Source: Roseiarcus sp963775575
GTDB lineage: Bacteria; Pseudomonadota; Alphaproteobacteria; Rhizobiales; Beijerinckiaceae
Reading direction: 5' to 3'
DNA length: 64,000 nt
NCBI GenBank assembly: GCA_963775575.1
Contig: CAVZJG010000002.1
Location: 186,001-250,000, forward strand
Shown: positions 8,629 to 17,518 of the stretch, in pieces
Layout of the letters: each line of letters starts with the position of its first letter
Position numbering within the stretch: the first letter of the stretch is position 1
Position numbers and translations under genes: made by a program
The notes under the pieces: model-generated
Seen by the model: only the letters and a program-made list of their open reading frames with translations
What the model was told of the DNA's origin: nothing
Databases searched by the model: none

Positions 8629-9315
8629 ATGATTTCATATCGCTTTGTCGCGACCATCCTATTGGCGAGCATGACGGTGAGCACCGCTCACGCGGGCGAA
8701 TCCTATAATTTTGTTAACGAGTACGTTCGGGAACTTGCTGCGCTTGAGGCTATCCGAGACAACGCCGAAAAGGAATTGGCGCAGTCGGCGTCTAACCCTT
8801 CGGCTCGGATGGCTGACTGCATCCGCAATGGGCAGCGCTATGAGCTAGAATTGAACTTGGACATTTCGCAGCTAAAGCAAGTGAAGCTGGCGAAGCCCGT
8901 GGACGATGTTCCGTCCCTAATCATCCAGTTCTACCAACAGAAATTGGAGCAGTATCGCCAAATGACGGAGATGTGCTCCACGATGATCGCTGGACCGAAA
9001 CCGGGTGTCGATTACGGCCAGCTTGCCGCGGACATGCCCAAGATCACGGCTAATATCGAATATCTGGATCACTCCCTATTCAAACTCTGTCCGCTGGTGT
9101 TTGCGGCGCTGATCGACCAGCGGCCCGACAAGGAAAATCACTTGAGCCATCTGGTCATCAGCAAGGCTGAGCGCGATGCGCTCGTGCGGGAACTCGATTT
9201 GTCATTTGGCACGAAGATGGATCAGGACAACCAGAACTGGGGCGTGAGCGCTGCATCAGTTTTGAAAAACTATCTCACCAAGAAGGACTACAAATTCACG
9301 GATGACCCGTGGTGA
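8629..9315 (+). CDS. Hypothetical exported protein
   Basis: 228 residues starting four bases after the previous stop. The N-terminus is a good Sec signal peptide: MISYRFVATILLASMTVSTAHAG with a likely cut after AHA. The mature part is mainly helical and contains four cysteines (in ADCIRNG, EMCSTM and FKLCPLVF among others) that could form disulfides in the periplasm. It ends with YLTKKDYKFTDDPW. No family was recognised. Coupling to the preceding cytoplasmic-looking gene suggests a shared function, but what that is cannot be told from the sequence. Confidence 0.7.
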   Translation: MISYRFVATILLASMTVSTAHAGESYNFVNEYVRELAALEAIRDNAEKELAQSASNPSARMADCIRNGQRYELELNLDISQLKQVKLAKPVDDVPSLIIQFYQQKLEQYRQMTEMCSTMIAGPKPGVDYGQLAADMPKITANIEYLDHSLFKLCPLVFAALIDQRPDKENHLSHLVISKAERDALVRELDLSFGTKMDQDNQNWGVSAASVLKNYLTKKDYKFTDDPW

Positions 9316-9657
9316 CGCAGACCTCGTGTCAGCGATGGCCTCGCCCGGAGCGGGACGTGCCAGATCAACGCAAGGACGTTGAGACCCGAAGCAGTTGGCT
9401 GTAGTTCGTCTCCCTTGCGACAGAGAGACTATGTAGCATGACGCGGGAAAAGACCCCCGATTACGGACGGCAAGGGAAAAGCTTGGCCGTCCCGCCCGCG
9501 TATATGGTTGGGATAATTGAGGTTTTCGCCGAACCGCCAGAACGTGCATGCCAGCCGTTTCCGCTGAAAAGCTTATAATATCAACGGCCAGAGCGCCGTC
9601 CGCACCTCGCCGGCCATTTTCCTCGACATAGTTGCTTCAATCTGATAACTCTATGCT
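9316..9657. other. Intergenic region without recognisable gene
   Basis: No reading frame with a family match or good start was found on either strand in these 342 bases. A promoter for the toxin-antitoxin pair that follows is expected near the right end; the sequence just upstream of 9658 (CATAGTTGCTTCAATCTGATAACTC) is AT-richer, but no clear -35/-10 pair stands out. Confidence 0.5.
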
Positions 9658-10014
9658 GTGACTGAGCCACGCGACCTCACCCTCGATGTGCTGCTGGACC
9701 TCGACGGACAGGTGCTCGTCGTGGACCCGGAGGGTGGCCACTGGGTTCGCTTCGTGGTGACGCGGGTGTCGGTGTCGGCGGAGAAGCCGCATGGGCTGGA
9801 CTACTCGCTGACGCTGCACGGCCCGGATGGCGAGCGGCTGGTCGGCTTCGACAATGCCCATCCGGTGGCAAAGCAGAAGCGCGGCGAGCCGCAGGACCAT
9901 CGCCACCGGCTGCGGACGATCAAGGCGTACGACTACCGGGACGCGGCGACGCTGCTCGGAGATTTCTGGACCACCGTGGACGCGGAGCTGCGCGAGAGAG
10001 GAGTGATCCCATGA
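9658..10014 (+). CDS. TumE-like toxin of a toxin-antitoxin pair (DUF6516 type)
   Basis: 118 residues from a GTG start. The protein matches the pattern of the small TumE/DUF6516 toxins: an N-terminal beta region (VLLDLDGQVLVVDPEGGHWVRF), a middle segment DYSLTLHGPDGERLVGFDNAH and a basic HDH/RHR-type segment (QDHRHRLRTIKAYDYR) followed by a C-terminal helix with the F-W pair in LLGDFWTTVD. The stop overlaps the next start by four bases (10011-10014), toxin first, which is the order seen for this family. The molecular target of these toxins is not stated here because the sequence does not show it. The pair probably stabilises the adjacent recombinase-bearing region. Confidence 0.72.
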   Translation: MTEPRDLTLDVLLDLDGQVLVVDPEGGHWVRFVVTRVSVSAEKPHGLDYSLTLHGPDGERLVGFDNAHPVAKQKRGEPQDHRHRLRTIKAYDYRDAATLLGDFWTTVDAELRERGVIP

Positions 10015-10388
10015 CGACCCTGAAAGTGGGCATCGCCAGCTACGAGGACATGAAGGCGCGCACCATGGCGGTGGCGCGCGGCGAGCAGCGCATCGCGCCC
10101 GACGAACCGAAGGTTTGGTTCACCTCGACCGAGTCCTTCGCCAAGGTGCTTTCGGCCGGAAACCGCGACCTGTTGCGGGTGATCGTGGAACAGGCCCCCG
10201 GCTCACTCGACGAACTAGCGCGAATCACCGGCAAGGCGAAGTCGAACCTGTCGCGCACGTTGAAGACGATGGCCGGCTACGGCCTGGTCCGCCTGGAACG
10301 GGGCGAGCGCGGCAGGATCACGCCGAAGGTGACGCATGACCGGGTGGAACTCGACCTGCCGCTCAGCTGGTCGCGGAAGGCGAGCTGA
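10011..10388 (+). CDS. HTH antitoxin partner (TumA-like, MarR-type winged helix)
   Basis: 125 residues. A winged helix occupies about residues 45-110, with the recognition part SLDELARITGKAKSNLSRTL followed by the wing YGLVRLERGERGRI. This resembles the HVO_A0114-type DNA-binding proteins that accompany TumE toxins. The N-terminal 45 residues (LKVGIASYEDMKARTMAVA) would be the toxin-binding part by analogy. It starts inside the toxin's stop codon, so translation is coupled. As in other pairs it probably represses its own promoter upstream of 9658. Confidence 0.75.
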   Translation: MTTLKVGIASYEDMKARTMAVARGEQRIAPDEPKVWFTSTESFAKVLSAGNRDLLRVIVEQAPGSLDELARITGKAKSNLSRTLKTMAGYGLVRLERGERGRITPKVTHDRVELDLPLSWSRKAS

Positions 10389-10624
10389 GCCATGACCGCT
10401 TGGCGGCGAGGAGGCCGGACCACCGCCAGCCCGTCAAGGCTGGCGCGTGCCGCGCCACCGCTGCGCGGCTGCGGCCTTGACCGCCTGCCGCCGGCCCGGC
10501 AAGTGGCCCGCAAGCGATCATGGTTCAAAGTGAGCGGGGCCGCTCCCTTTGCGACGCACGCGCGGATGCTGTGGCGTAGAGATCGGCCGTTCCGCCCGGA
10601 CGGTGTTTACGCGATCCTGGCGCA

Positions 10625-10861
10625 ATGTCCCGGCATCGCTCCCGTTTGCACGACCGCGCCACATTCGGCGAATTGCCCGCCGATCTTTATGTCGTGTCCG
10701 GTCCCTGGCCGCGACTTGGCCGCCCGGTCAAACACGATGTTGCGACCTGGCGCGTCGTGGACGATTGGCCGGCGCGCGTGCCGGTCACGGACGCCGAGGT
10801 CGACGTATTTGAGGCATGGTTCGGCGATCTGTTCGACGAACTGTTCGGGCCACCCCGATGA
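10625..10861 (+). CDS. Small hypothetical protein upstream of the serine recombinase
   Basis: 78 residues; starts ATGTCCCGGCATCGC. The C-terminal half is acidic and aromatic (ATWRVVDDWPARVPVTDAEVDVFEAWFGDLFDEL), typical of a folded cytoplasmic protein rather than of a chance frame, and the stop lies 18 bases before the recombinase start. A longer frame on the same strand (10392-10883) is rich in Arg, Pro and Ser and looks like a shadow. No family is recognised. Between 10389 and 10624 nothing else convincing is seen. Confidence 0.5.
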   Translation: MSRHRSRLHDRATFGELPADLYVVSGPWPRLGRPVKHDVATWRVVDDWPARVPVTDAEVDVFEAWFGDLFDELFGPPR

Positions 10862-10879
10862 CGTAAGGAGATTGCCGAC

Positions 10880-12571
10880 ATGACCGTGCCGCTACGCGCC
10901 GCCCTCTATCTGCGCGTCTCGACGGCGCGGCAGGCCGAGCATGATGTCTCGATCCCGGACCAGAAACGCCAGGGCGAGGCGTATTGTCAGTCGCGCGGCT
11001 ACCAGCTCGCGGAAACCTATGTCGAGCCGGGCGCATCGGCCACGAATGACCGGAGGCCCGAGTTCCAGAGGATGATCGAGGCGGGGACGAGCAAGCCCGC
11101 GCTGTTCGATGTCGTCATCGTCCATTCGTTCAGCCGATTCTTCCGCGACCATTTCGAAATGGAATTCTACGTCCGCAAGCTGGCGAAGAATGGCGTCAAG
11201 CTTGTGTCGATCACCCAGGAGATGGGCGACGACCCCATGCACGTCATGATGCGGCAGATCATGGCGCTCTTCGACGAATACCAATCCAAGGAGAACGCCA
11301 AGCACGTCCTCCGCGCCTTGAAGGAGAATGCCCGGCAAGGCTTCTGGAACGGCTCGCTGCCGCCCATCGGCTATCGCGTCGTCGCGGCCGAGCAGCGCGG
11401 GGCCAAGGTCAAGAAGAAGCTGGAAATCGACCCACTGCACGCCGACACGGTGCGACTGATCTATCGCCTTGCCCTTGAAGGGGATGGCGCGTCCGGCCCG
11501 CTGGGGGTCAAGAGCATCGCCAGCCATCTCAATCAGCGCCGCATCTTCACCCGCGACGGCGGCCGCTGGGGCATCGGGCAGGTCCACCGCATCCTGACCC
11601 GAGCGACCTACATCGGTCGCCACGAGTTCAACAAGCGCACCAAATCCAAGGAACTGAAGCCGATCAGCGAAGTGATCGCCGTCGAGGCGCCGCCGCTGAT
11701 CGACCAGGCCACCTTCGACGCCGTGCAGGCGCATCTGCGCGCCCGCAACCCCAAGGTCACGCCCGCCCGCGTCGTCAGCGGACCCACCCTTCTTACCGGC
11801 ATCTGCTTTTGTGCTGATTGCGGGGGCGCGATGACGCTGCGCACCGGCAAGGGCGGGCGCTATCGCTACTACACCTGCTCGATCAAGGCCCGGCAGGGCG
11901 AAACGGGCTGCAAAGGCCGCTCGATCCCGATGGAGAAGTTGGACAACCTCGTCGCCGGCCATATCGAGGAGCGGTTGCTACATCCGGACCGCCTCGAAGA
12001 AGTCCTGGCTTCCGTCCTCGACCGCCGCCAGGAACGAACCGAACGTCGCCGCGAGCATATCGCCGAACTGAACAAGCGCGCCGCCGAGACCGACCTTCGG
12101 CTCAAGAGGCTCTATGACGCCATCGAGTCCGGCGTCGCGGACCTGGACGACCCGGCCTTGAAGGAGCGCATCGCCGGCCTGAAGGCCATTCGCGATCAGG
12201 CCCAGGCCGACGCCGACCGCGCCCAGGCGATGGCGGAAAGCGCCGGGCAGCAGGCGATCACGCCCGCCATGGTCCAGAAATTCGCCAGAACCGCCCGCGA
12301 GCGCATTCGGATCGACGGCGGCGGCTATCGCCGCGAACACCTTCGCGCACTCGCGCAACGCGTGGAGGTCGCGGACAAAGAAGTCCGCATCATGGGATCG
12401 AAGGGCGATCTACTCCGAACGCTGGCCGCCGCCTCGGGCGTAAAATCGGCTGCGCCCGGCGTTCGCAGTTCTGTTCTGAAGTGGCGGAGGGGGCGGGATT
12501 CGAACCCGCGATACGGTTTCCCGTATACACACTTTCCAGGCGTGCGCCTTCGACCGCTCGGCCACCCCTCC
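10880..12571 (+). CDS. Large serine recombinase (site-specific integrase), 3' end running into tRNA-Ser
   Basis: The catalytic resolvase domain covers about residues 5-150, with the nucleophile in YLRVST (Ser14) and the conserved segments IPDQKRQGEAYC, VVIVHSFSRFFRD and ENAKHVLRALKENARQGFW. A recombinase domain (GYRV... HLNQRRIFTRDG) and a zinc ribbon (CFCADCGG then CSIKARQGETGC, about residues 312-345) follow, then a coiled coil at about 380-460. It starts after TAAGGAG. There is no stop codon before tRNA-Ser: the frame reads straight through the minus-strand tRNA (giving the well-known false peptide GRDSNPRYGFPYTHFPGVR) and stays open to 13735 over two other genes. The coordinate given ends at the tRNA boundary; the true protein end is unknown. 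It is the likely integrase of the accessory region. Confidence 0.85.
12482..12571 (-). tRNA. tRNA-Ser (GGA anticodon)
   Basis: Read on the minus strand the sequence begins GGAGGGGTGGCCGAGCGG and ends CCCCCTCCG plus an encoded CCA. The acceptor stem GGAGGGG pairs with the 3' CCCCTCC, the anticodon loop CTGGAAA gives anticodon GGA, there is a long variable arm (ACGGGAAACCGT) as required for class II tRNA-Ser, and the T arm GGGTTCGAATCCC is canonical. Ninety bases including CCA. The recombinase gene on the other strand ends in the 3' half, a classical integration position. Confidence 0.96.
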
Positions 12572-12694
12572 GCGACGCGCGTCTCGGCGCGAGTTGCGCG
12601 CATATCACCCCACAGCGCTCGCGCGCAAGTCGGCGCGACGGCCGGTAGGGCGCCGAACCGCGGCGAACAGACGCTTCGAGGCCGGGGGCAAAGT

Positions 12695-12834
12695 GCGCCG
12701 TCGACCTCTTGGAAAGCCTCTTTTTCCGACCGTGAAGCCCTGTCAAGGACGGCGCTTCGCGCCGCCGCGCAGCGGCTAAAGTCCTTGACAGGGCTTCACC
12801 GTCGGAAATTTTGTTTCCAAGCGGTCGATGGCGC
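12695..12834. repeat. Long imperfect inverted repeat downstream of tRNA-Ser
   Basis: Positions 12695-12750 pair with 12781-12834. The inner 25 bases (12726-12750 against 12781-12805) match with one difference and centre on GAAGCCCTGTCAAGGAC; the outer parts match more loosely (GCGCC-TCGACC-CTTGGAAA). The loop is 30 bases. It lies in the 418-base gap between the tRNA and the next gene, in which no other gene is seen. It is not a simple terminator, as no T run follows. Confidence 0.8.
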
Positions 12835-12989
12835 GGATCGTCGCGCTGGCGCTTCGATGGCGCGCTCAGTCGACGGTTTTGAGCGATCGTTCGCCCGACC
12901 TGCAGCTTGTGGCCGCCCATCGCGGCGTGGACAGAGCGCGAGGGTTTGCTTAAGACGAGGCCGCTTGGATCTGGCGCGGGAAGGGCGGC

Positions 12990-13319
12990 GTGTTCCGATT
13001 CTTGGTTCGCTTCTGCGGCCTGATGCTGCTCGCCGGCGCCTTCGCCGCCGCGGTCGTCGACGGCGCGCGCGCGCTCGCCGACCAGCGCATCGAGCTGACG
13101 TCGATGGGCCGGGCGCTCGCCTACGCCTTTCCCAGCAAATTCCCGCTGCTGCAGCCCTTCGTCGAGCAGCGCTTGCGCCAACCGCTGTTGTGGGACCCGG
13201 TTCTGCTCGACATCCTCTCGGCGCCGGCCTTCGTCGTGTTGGCTCTACTCGGGCTGTGCCTGTTCTATTTGGTGCGCCGCCGCCCGCCTGCGATCGGCGC
13301 CTCGAGCCGAGGGCGCTGA
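12990..13319 (+). CDS. Small inner-membrane protein with two transmembrane segments
   Basis: 109 residues from a GTG preceded by AAGGGCGGC. Two hydrophobic segments are visible: about residues 5-22 (VRFCGLMLLAGAFAAAV) and 78-95 (APAFVVLALLGLCLFYLV), followed by a basic tail RRRPPAIGASSRGR that should be cytoplasmic. The region between them (ADQRIELTSMGRALAYAFPS) would face the periplasm. Compact homologues of this shape are common in Hyphomicrobiales, but no function is known to me. The recombinase frame overlaps it entirely, which supports treating that read-through as false. Confidence 0.7.
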   Translation: MFRFLVRFCGLMLLAGAFAAAVVDGARALADQRIELTSMGRALAYAFPSKFPLLQPFVEQRLRQPLLWDPVLLDILSAPAFVVLALLGLCLFYLVRRRPPAIGASSRGR

Positions 13320-13397
13320 GGCGTCCGCCGCGCGCCGCCGGTAACAAACGGCGCCGATCCCGCGACTTTAAGCGAGGCAACCCGTCAGGAGTCGACC

Positions 13398-14048
13398 ATG
13401 CTGAGCTTCCTCGCCGACAAGACGCGCGTCGTTTCGCCCGCCGAGGCCCTGCCGGGCCGTGCGCGGCCCATCGCGACCGCGCGGGAGCATTTCGTCAACG
13501 GCCGTCCGCTCGCCGGCCCCTACCCGAAGGGAATCGAGACCGCGATCTTCGCCATGGGCTGCTTCTGGGGCGCGGAGCGCAAATTCTGGCAGGCGGGCGA
13601 GGGCGTCACCGTCACCGCGGTCGGCTATGGCGGCGGCTTCACCCCCAATCCGACCTACGAAGAGGTGTGCAGCGGACGGACCGGCCACGCCGAAGCCGTG
13701 CTCGTCGCCTTCGATCCGGGAAAGATCTCCTATGACGCGCTGCTGCGGATTTTTTGGGAAGGCCACGACCCGACCCAGGGCATGCGCCAGGGCAACGACG
13801 TCGGCACGCAATACCGCTCGGCGATCTATGCGACGAGCGCGAGCCAATTGCAGGCGGCGCGCCGGTCGCAGGCGATGTTCGGCGAGGCGCTGAAGGCGAA
13901 GGGCTACGGAGAGATCGCCACCGAGATCGCCGAAGTCGGGCCGTTCTATTTCGCCGAAGCCCACCACCAGCAATATCTGGCCAAGAACCCCGGCGGCTAT
14001 TGCGGCCTCGGCGGCACAGGGGTTTCCTGTCCGGTCGGCGCCGCCTGA
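13398..14048 (+). CDS. msrA: Peptide methionine-S-sulfoxide reductase MsrA
   Basis: 216 residues. It reduces the S epimer of oxidised methionine in proteins. The catalytic motif GCFWG is present with the nucleophilic cysteine at residue 55, and the family stretches YGGGFTPNPTYEEVC, GHAEAV, FWEGHDPTQGMRQGNDVGTQYRS and HHQQYLAKNPGGYCGLGG follow, the last supplying resolving cysteines near the C-terminus. There is an N-terminal extension of about 45 residues before the domain, usual for alphaproteobacterial MsrA. The start at 13398 is preceded by CAGGAGTCGACC. Its 3' end overlaps that of kdpE tail to tail by 52 bases. Confidence 0.96.
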   Translation: MLSFLADKTRVVSPAEALPGRARPIATAREHFVNGRPLAGPYPKGIETAIFAMGCFWGAERKFWQAGEGVTVTAVGYGGGFTPNPTYEEVCSGRTGHAEAVLVAFDPGKISYDALLRIFWEGHDPTQGMRQGNDVGTQYRSAIYATSASQLQAARRSQAMFGEALKAKGYGEIATEIAEVGPFYFAEAHHQQYLAKNPGGYCGLGGTGVSCPVGAA

Positions 14049-14734
14049 ACGCCCTCGCTGAAGCGATAGCCGATCCCGGATTCGGTGCGGATGATCGCCG
14101 GCGCCGAAGGGTTGCGCTCGATTTTGTTGCGCAGTTGCCCGACGAAGACGCGCAGGTATTGCGTATCGTCCTTGTGCGCGGGGCCCCAGACCGCGGTGAG
14201 AATCTGGCCGTGCGTCATCACCCGCCCGGCGTTGCCGGCCAGCGCGCACAACAGGTCGTATTCGCGCGGCGTCAGTTTGACCGCCGCGCCGTCGCGCGTC
14301 ACCAGCCGCTTGTCCATGTCGATCGTCAGGCCGTCGATCTCGACGCGCGACTTCGGCGCGGCGCCGGCCTTGGCGTGGCGCAGCGCGGCGCGCAGGCGCG
14401 CCAGCAATTCGCCGATCGTAAACGGCTTTTCGACGTAGTCGTCGGCGCCGAGGTCGAGTGCGGCGATCTTCTCGGCTTCGCGGTCGCGCGCCGAGAGGAC
14501 GACGATCGGCGCCGGGGTGAATTGGCGCGCCTTGACGATCACCTCCTTGCCGTCCATGTCGGGAAGCCCGAGGTCGAGGACGACGAGGTCCGGAGCGGCG
14601 TTGGCGATCAGGCGCAACGCCTCGTGGCCGGCGGCGGCATGGAGCACGACGTAACCCGAGGCTTCGAGCGCGGGGCGAAGAAACCGCACAATCTGCGGTT
14701 CGTCGTCGACGACGAGAATGCGCGCGCCGCTCAT
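13997..14734 (-). CDS. kdpE: Response regulator KdpE of the potassium-sensing system
   Basis: 245 residues, OmpR/PhoB class. The receiver domain (about residues 1-118) shows the acidic pair VVDDEP, the phosphoacceptor aspartate in DLVVLDLGLPDMDG, the threonine/serine switch VLSARD and the lysine in YVEKPF. The C-terminal winged helix (about 130-230) has LTPREYDLLCALAGNAGRV and VWGPAHKDDTQYLRVFVGQL, characteristic of KdpE. It follows kdpD with a four-base overlap (14731-14734) and is expected to activate the divergent kdpFABC operon when potassium is low. Its 3' end overlaps msrA. Confidence 0.95.
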   Translation of the reverse strand: MSGARILVVDDEPQIVRFLRPALEASGYVVLHAAAGHEALRLIANAAPDLVVLDLGLPDMDGKEVIVKARQFTPAPIVVLSARDREAEKIAALDLGADDYVEKPFTIGELLARLRAALRHAKAGAAPKSRVEIDGLTIDMDKRLVTRDGAAVKLTPREYDLLCALAGNAGRVMTHGQILTAVWGPAHKDDTQYLRVFVGQLRNKIERNPSAPAIIRTESGIGYRFSEGVQAAPTGQETPVPPRPQ

Positions 14735-17436
14735 GGCGCCGCCTTGGCGATTTCCGCCGTCTCGGCGGCCGGCATGGCGATGACGACGCGCGTGCCGCGC
14801 CGTCGCGCCGCCGGGCTTTCCGCCCAGATCCGGCCGCCCATCGCCTCGATCAGCCCGCGGCTGATGGAAAGGCCGAGGCCGGTGCCGGCTTTGCGCCCGT
14901 CGGACCGCCCGCCGCGATAGAACTTCTCGAATATGCGTTCGAGATCGGCGGGCTTAACGCCCGGCCCTTCGTCGGTGACGGAAAGCAACACCGAGTCGCC
15001 GTCGCGCCGCGCGTGAATGCTGACGCGCCCGCCGCCGCCGTATTTCTGCGCATTGTCGAGCAGGTTGAAGAGCACCTGTTCGAGCAGATTGGCGTCGCCG
15101 CGCATGAACGGCAGATCGTGCGCCAGGCTGGTCGAGAAAGGCTGCCCCGTAAACGCCTTGGTCGCACGCTCGACCGCCGCACGCACGACTTCGGCGACGT
15201 CGACGAAATCGCTTTTCGGCCGCAGCGCCCCGGCCTCGATCCGCGACATGTCGAGAAGATTGGCGATGAACCGCGTCAGGCGACCGGCTTCTTCCTCGAT
15301 CGAGGCGAGCAGGTCGCGGCGCTGCTCGGCGGGCATCGCGTCGCCAAATTTCTGCAGCGTCGTCACCGCGCCGGTGATGGTGGCCAGCGGCGTGCGCAAG
15401 TCGTGCGACAGCGAGGCGAGCAAGGTCGTGCGCAGTTTCTCGTTCTCCTCCAGCGCCACGGTGCGCACGGAGGCCTTGACCAGGATGGCGCGGTCGATCG
15501 CGATCGCCGCCTGATCGAGGATGAGGTTGAGCCCGTGCTCAAGCGTCGGCGAAATCGAGGCGACGCGGTCGGCCGGCTCGAAGCCGCAGACGCCGACCAC
15601 GCCGCGCGTGGTCACCAGCGGGCGGAATTGGAAACGCACGTTCGGCAGGGTGTCGGTCTTCCAGCCCGCCGGCTCGCGCTTCTCGAACGCCCAGCGCGCC
15701 GCGCCGGTCTCGCCCGCGTCGAGCGCGTCAATGGGCGGCCACGCGGAGGTGAGGATCAAATCGCCTTCCTCGGGCAGCAGCATCACGACGCAGCGCGCGT
15801 TGAGCGTCTTCTGCGCAAAGACGGTCGCCGCCTGCAGGATGTCGTCGAGCGCGACCGCGCCGGAGAGCTTGCGCGACAGTTCGAACGACGAGCGCATCGT
15901 CTCCGCGCTTTCGCGCGCCAGGCGCTCCTGGTCGCGCGCGCGTCCCGCGAGCCAGCCAACCAGCCCAGCGGCGATGAGAAAGATGGCGAGGGCGAAGAAC
16001 TCGAGCGGCTCGTTGACGGAGAATTCGTAGCGCGGCTCGACGAAGAAGAAATCGTAGGCGAAAAACGACAGAACGCCCGCCATGATTCCCGAGCGCAAGC
16101 CGAAACGCGCCGCGCTGACCAGCACCGCGATCAGGAAGATCATCGACAGGTTCGGCAGGCGCACCCATAGATCGAGCAATTTGCCGAGGCCGAGCGCCAC
16201 GCCGACCGAGGCGGCCGCAGCGAGAAGGCCGATCGGCCGATCGCGCGCCAAGGCGGCGCGCGGCCGCCATCGATTGATCCGCTCCGGCGGCTCGTCGCCG
16301 GTGACGACATGCACGCCGATGAGTTGGGCGCGCCGGACCAGCGCCTCCGACAGGGAGCGTCCGGCCAGACGGTAGAGAAAGCCGGCCCGCGAGCGTCCGA
16401 CGACGATCTGGGTGAAGTTCTCGCGCTGCGCGTAGAGCAGGATTTCGGCGGGCAAGTCGCGGCCGACCAGCCGCGTCGCTTCGGCGCCGAGACTTTGCGC
16501 CAAGCGCAGAGCGTCGTCGACGCGCTTGGCGCTCTTGGCCGGCGCCTCGTCGCCATATCCCGGCGTGTCGACGGTCACCGCGACCCAACTGGCGTTGAGG
16601 CCGGTGGCGAGGCGGCTCGCGGCGCGCACGACATCCATCGACAGCGCGTCCGGGCCGACGCAGACGAGCAGGCGCTCGGCGGTTTCCCAGGGCCCCTCGA
16701 TCGCGCTCTGGCGCAGCTGTTCGACCATCTGGTCGTCGACTCGCGCCGCGGTCCGCCGCAACGCGAGTTCGCGTAACGCCGTGAGATTGCGCAGGGTGAA
16801 GAACTTCTGCTGCGCCAGCTTGGCCGTTTCCGGCAGATAGACCTTGCCGTCCCTGAGGCGCTGGATCAGCTCCTCGGAGGTGATGTCGACCAGCACGATG
16901 TCGTCGGCGTCGCGCAGCACGATGTCCGGCACGGTCTCGCGAACGGTGACGCCGGTGACGCGCGAGACGACGTCGGCGAGGCTTTCCAGGTGCTGGATGT
17001 TGAGCGCGGTCCAGACGTCGATATTGGCGCTGAGCAGTTCCTCGACGTCCTGCCAGCGCTTGGGATGACGGCTCTCCGGCGCGTTGGTGTGGGCGAGTTC
17101 GTCGACGACGATCAGCTTAGGGCGGCGGCGCAAGGCGCCGTCGAGGTCGAACTCCTCGATCAGCCGCTCTTGATAGCGCACGACGCGGCGCGGCAGGATT
17201 TCAAGGTCGCGGATCAGCGCCTCGGTTTCGGCGCGCGCGTGGGTTTCGACCAGGCCGATGACGATGTCGACGCCCTCTTGGCTCAGCAGCCGCGCGCGCT
17301 GCAGCATCGCATAGGTCTTGCCGACGCCGGGCGCGGCCCCCAGGAACACCAGCAATCGGCCGCGCTTCTCCTTTTCCGCCAACGCCAACAGAGCGTCCGG
17401 GTCGGGGCGACGTTCGGGGTTTCGCTCGTTGGCCAA
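14731..17436 (-). CDS. kdpD: Sensor histidine kinase KdpD
   Basis: 901 residues, the usual KdpD length. The N-terminal KdpD domain has a Walker A motif GAAPGVGKT (about residues 33-41) and HTNAPESRHPKRWQDVEELL; a Usp-like domain follows (about 245-370, ILLYAQRENFTQIVVGRSRAG). Four close transmembrane helices (DUF4118, about 400-495) and a GAF-like domain (about 515-640) precede the HisKA domain with the phosphorylated histidine in LSHDLRTPLATITG (about residue 684) and the ATPase domain with FEKFYRG and GTGLGLSISRGL. It senses potassium limitation in the inner membrane and phosphorylates KdpE. Confidence 0.96.
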   Translation of the reverse strand: MANERNPERRPDPDALLALAEKEKRGRLLVFLGAAPGVGKTYAMLQRARLLSQEGVDIVIGLVETHARAETEALIRDLEILPRRVVRYQERLIEEFDLDGALRRRPKLIVVDELAHTNAPESRHPKRWQDVEELLSANIDVWTALNIQHLESLADVVSRVTGVTVRETVPDIVLRDADDIVLVDITSEELIQRLRDGKVYLPETAKLAQQKFFTLRNLTALRELALRRTAARVDDQMVEQLRQSAIEGPWETAERLLVCVGPDALSMDVVRAASRLATGLNASWVAVTVDTPGYGDEAPAKSAKRVDDALRLAQSLGAEATRLVGRDLPAEILLYAQRENFTQIVVGRSRAGFLYRLAGRSLSEALVRRAQLIGVHVVTGDEPPERINRWRPRAALARDRPIGLLAAAASVGVALGLGKLLDLWVRLPNLSMIFLIAVLVSAARFGLRSGIMAGVLSFFAYDFFFVEPRYEFSVNEPLEFFALAIFLIAAGLVGWLAGRARDQERLARESAETMRSSFELSRKLSGAVALDDILQAATVFAQKTLNARCVVMLLPEEGDLILTSAWPPIDALDAGETGAARWAFEKREPAGWKTDTLPNVRFQFRPLVTTRGVVGVCGFEPADRVASISPTLEHGLNLILDQAAIAIDRAILVKASVRTVALEENEKLRTTLLASLSHDLRTPLATITGAVTTLQKFGDAMPAEQRRDLLASIEEEAGRLTRFIANLLDMSRIEAGALRPKSDFVDVAEVVRAAVERATKAFTGQPFSTSLAHDLPFMRGDANLLEQVLFNLLDNAQKYGGGGRVSIHARRDGDSVLLSVTDEGPGVKPADLERIFEKFYRGGRSDGRKAGTGLGLSISRGLIEAMGGRIWAESPAARRRGTRVVIAMPAAETAEIAKAAP

Positions 17437-17518
17437 GGGACCGCGACTTCACCAATTGCCGGCGATCACTATAGCGCATCCATGGCCAGGGTAGGCAACC
17501 AGTCGCCGATGGGCGGCG

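Noticed and set aside
10392..10883. 163-codon frame upstream of the recombinase
   Set aside because: Arg/Pro/Ser-rich shadow; the shorter frame 10625-10861 in another phase has a more protein-like composition.
12572..13735. Downstream half of the recombinase reading frame as real protein
   Set aside because: It translates a tRNA, a palindrome, a membrane-protein gene and the start of msrA in wrong frames; the Arg-rich sequence has no recombinase similarity.
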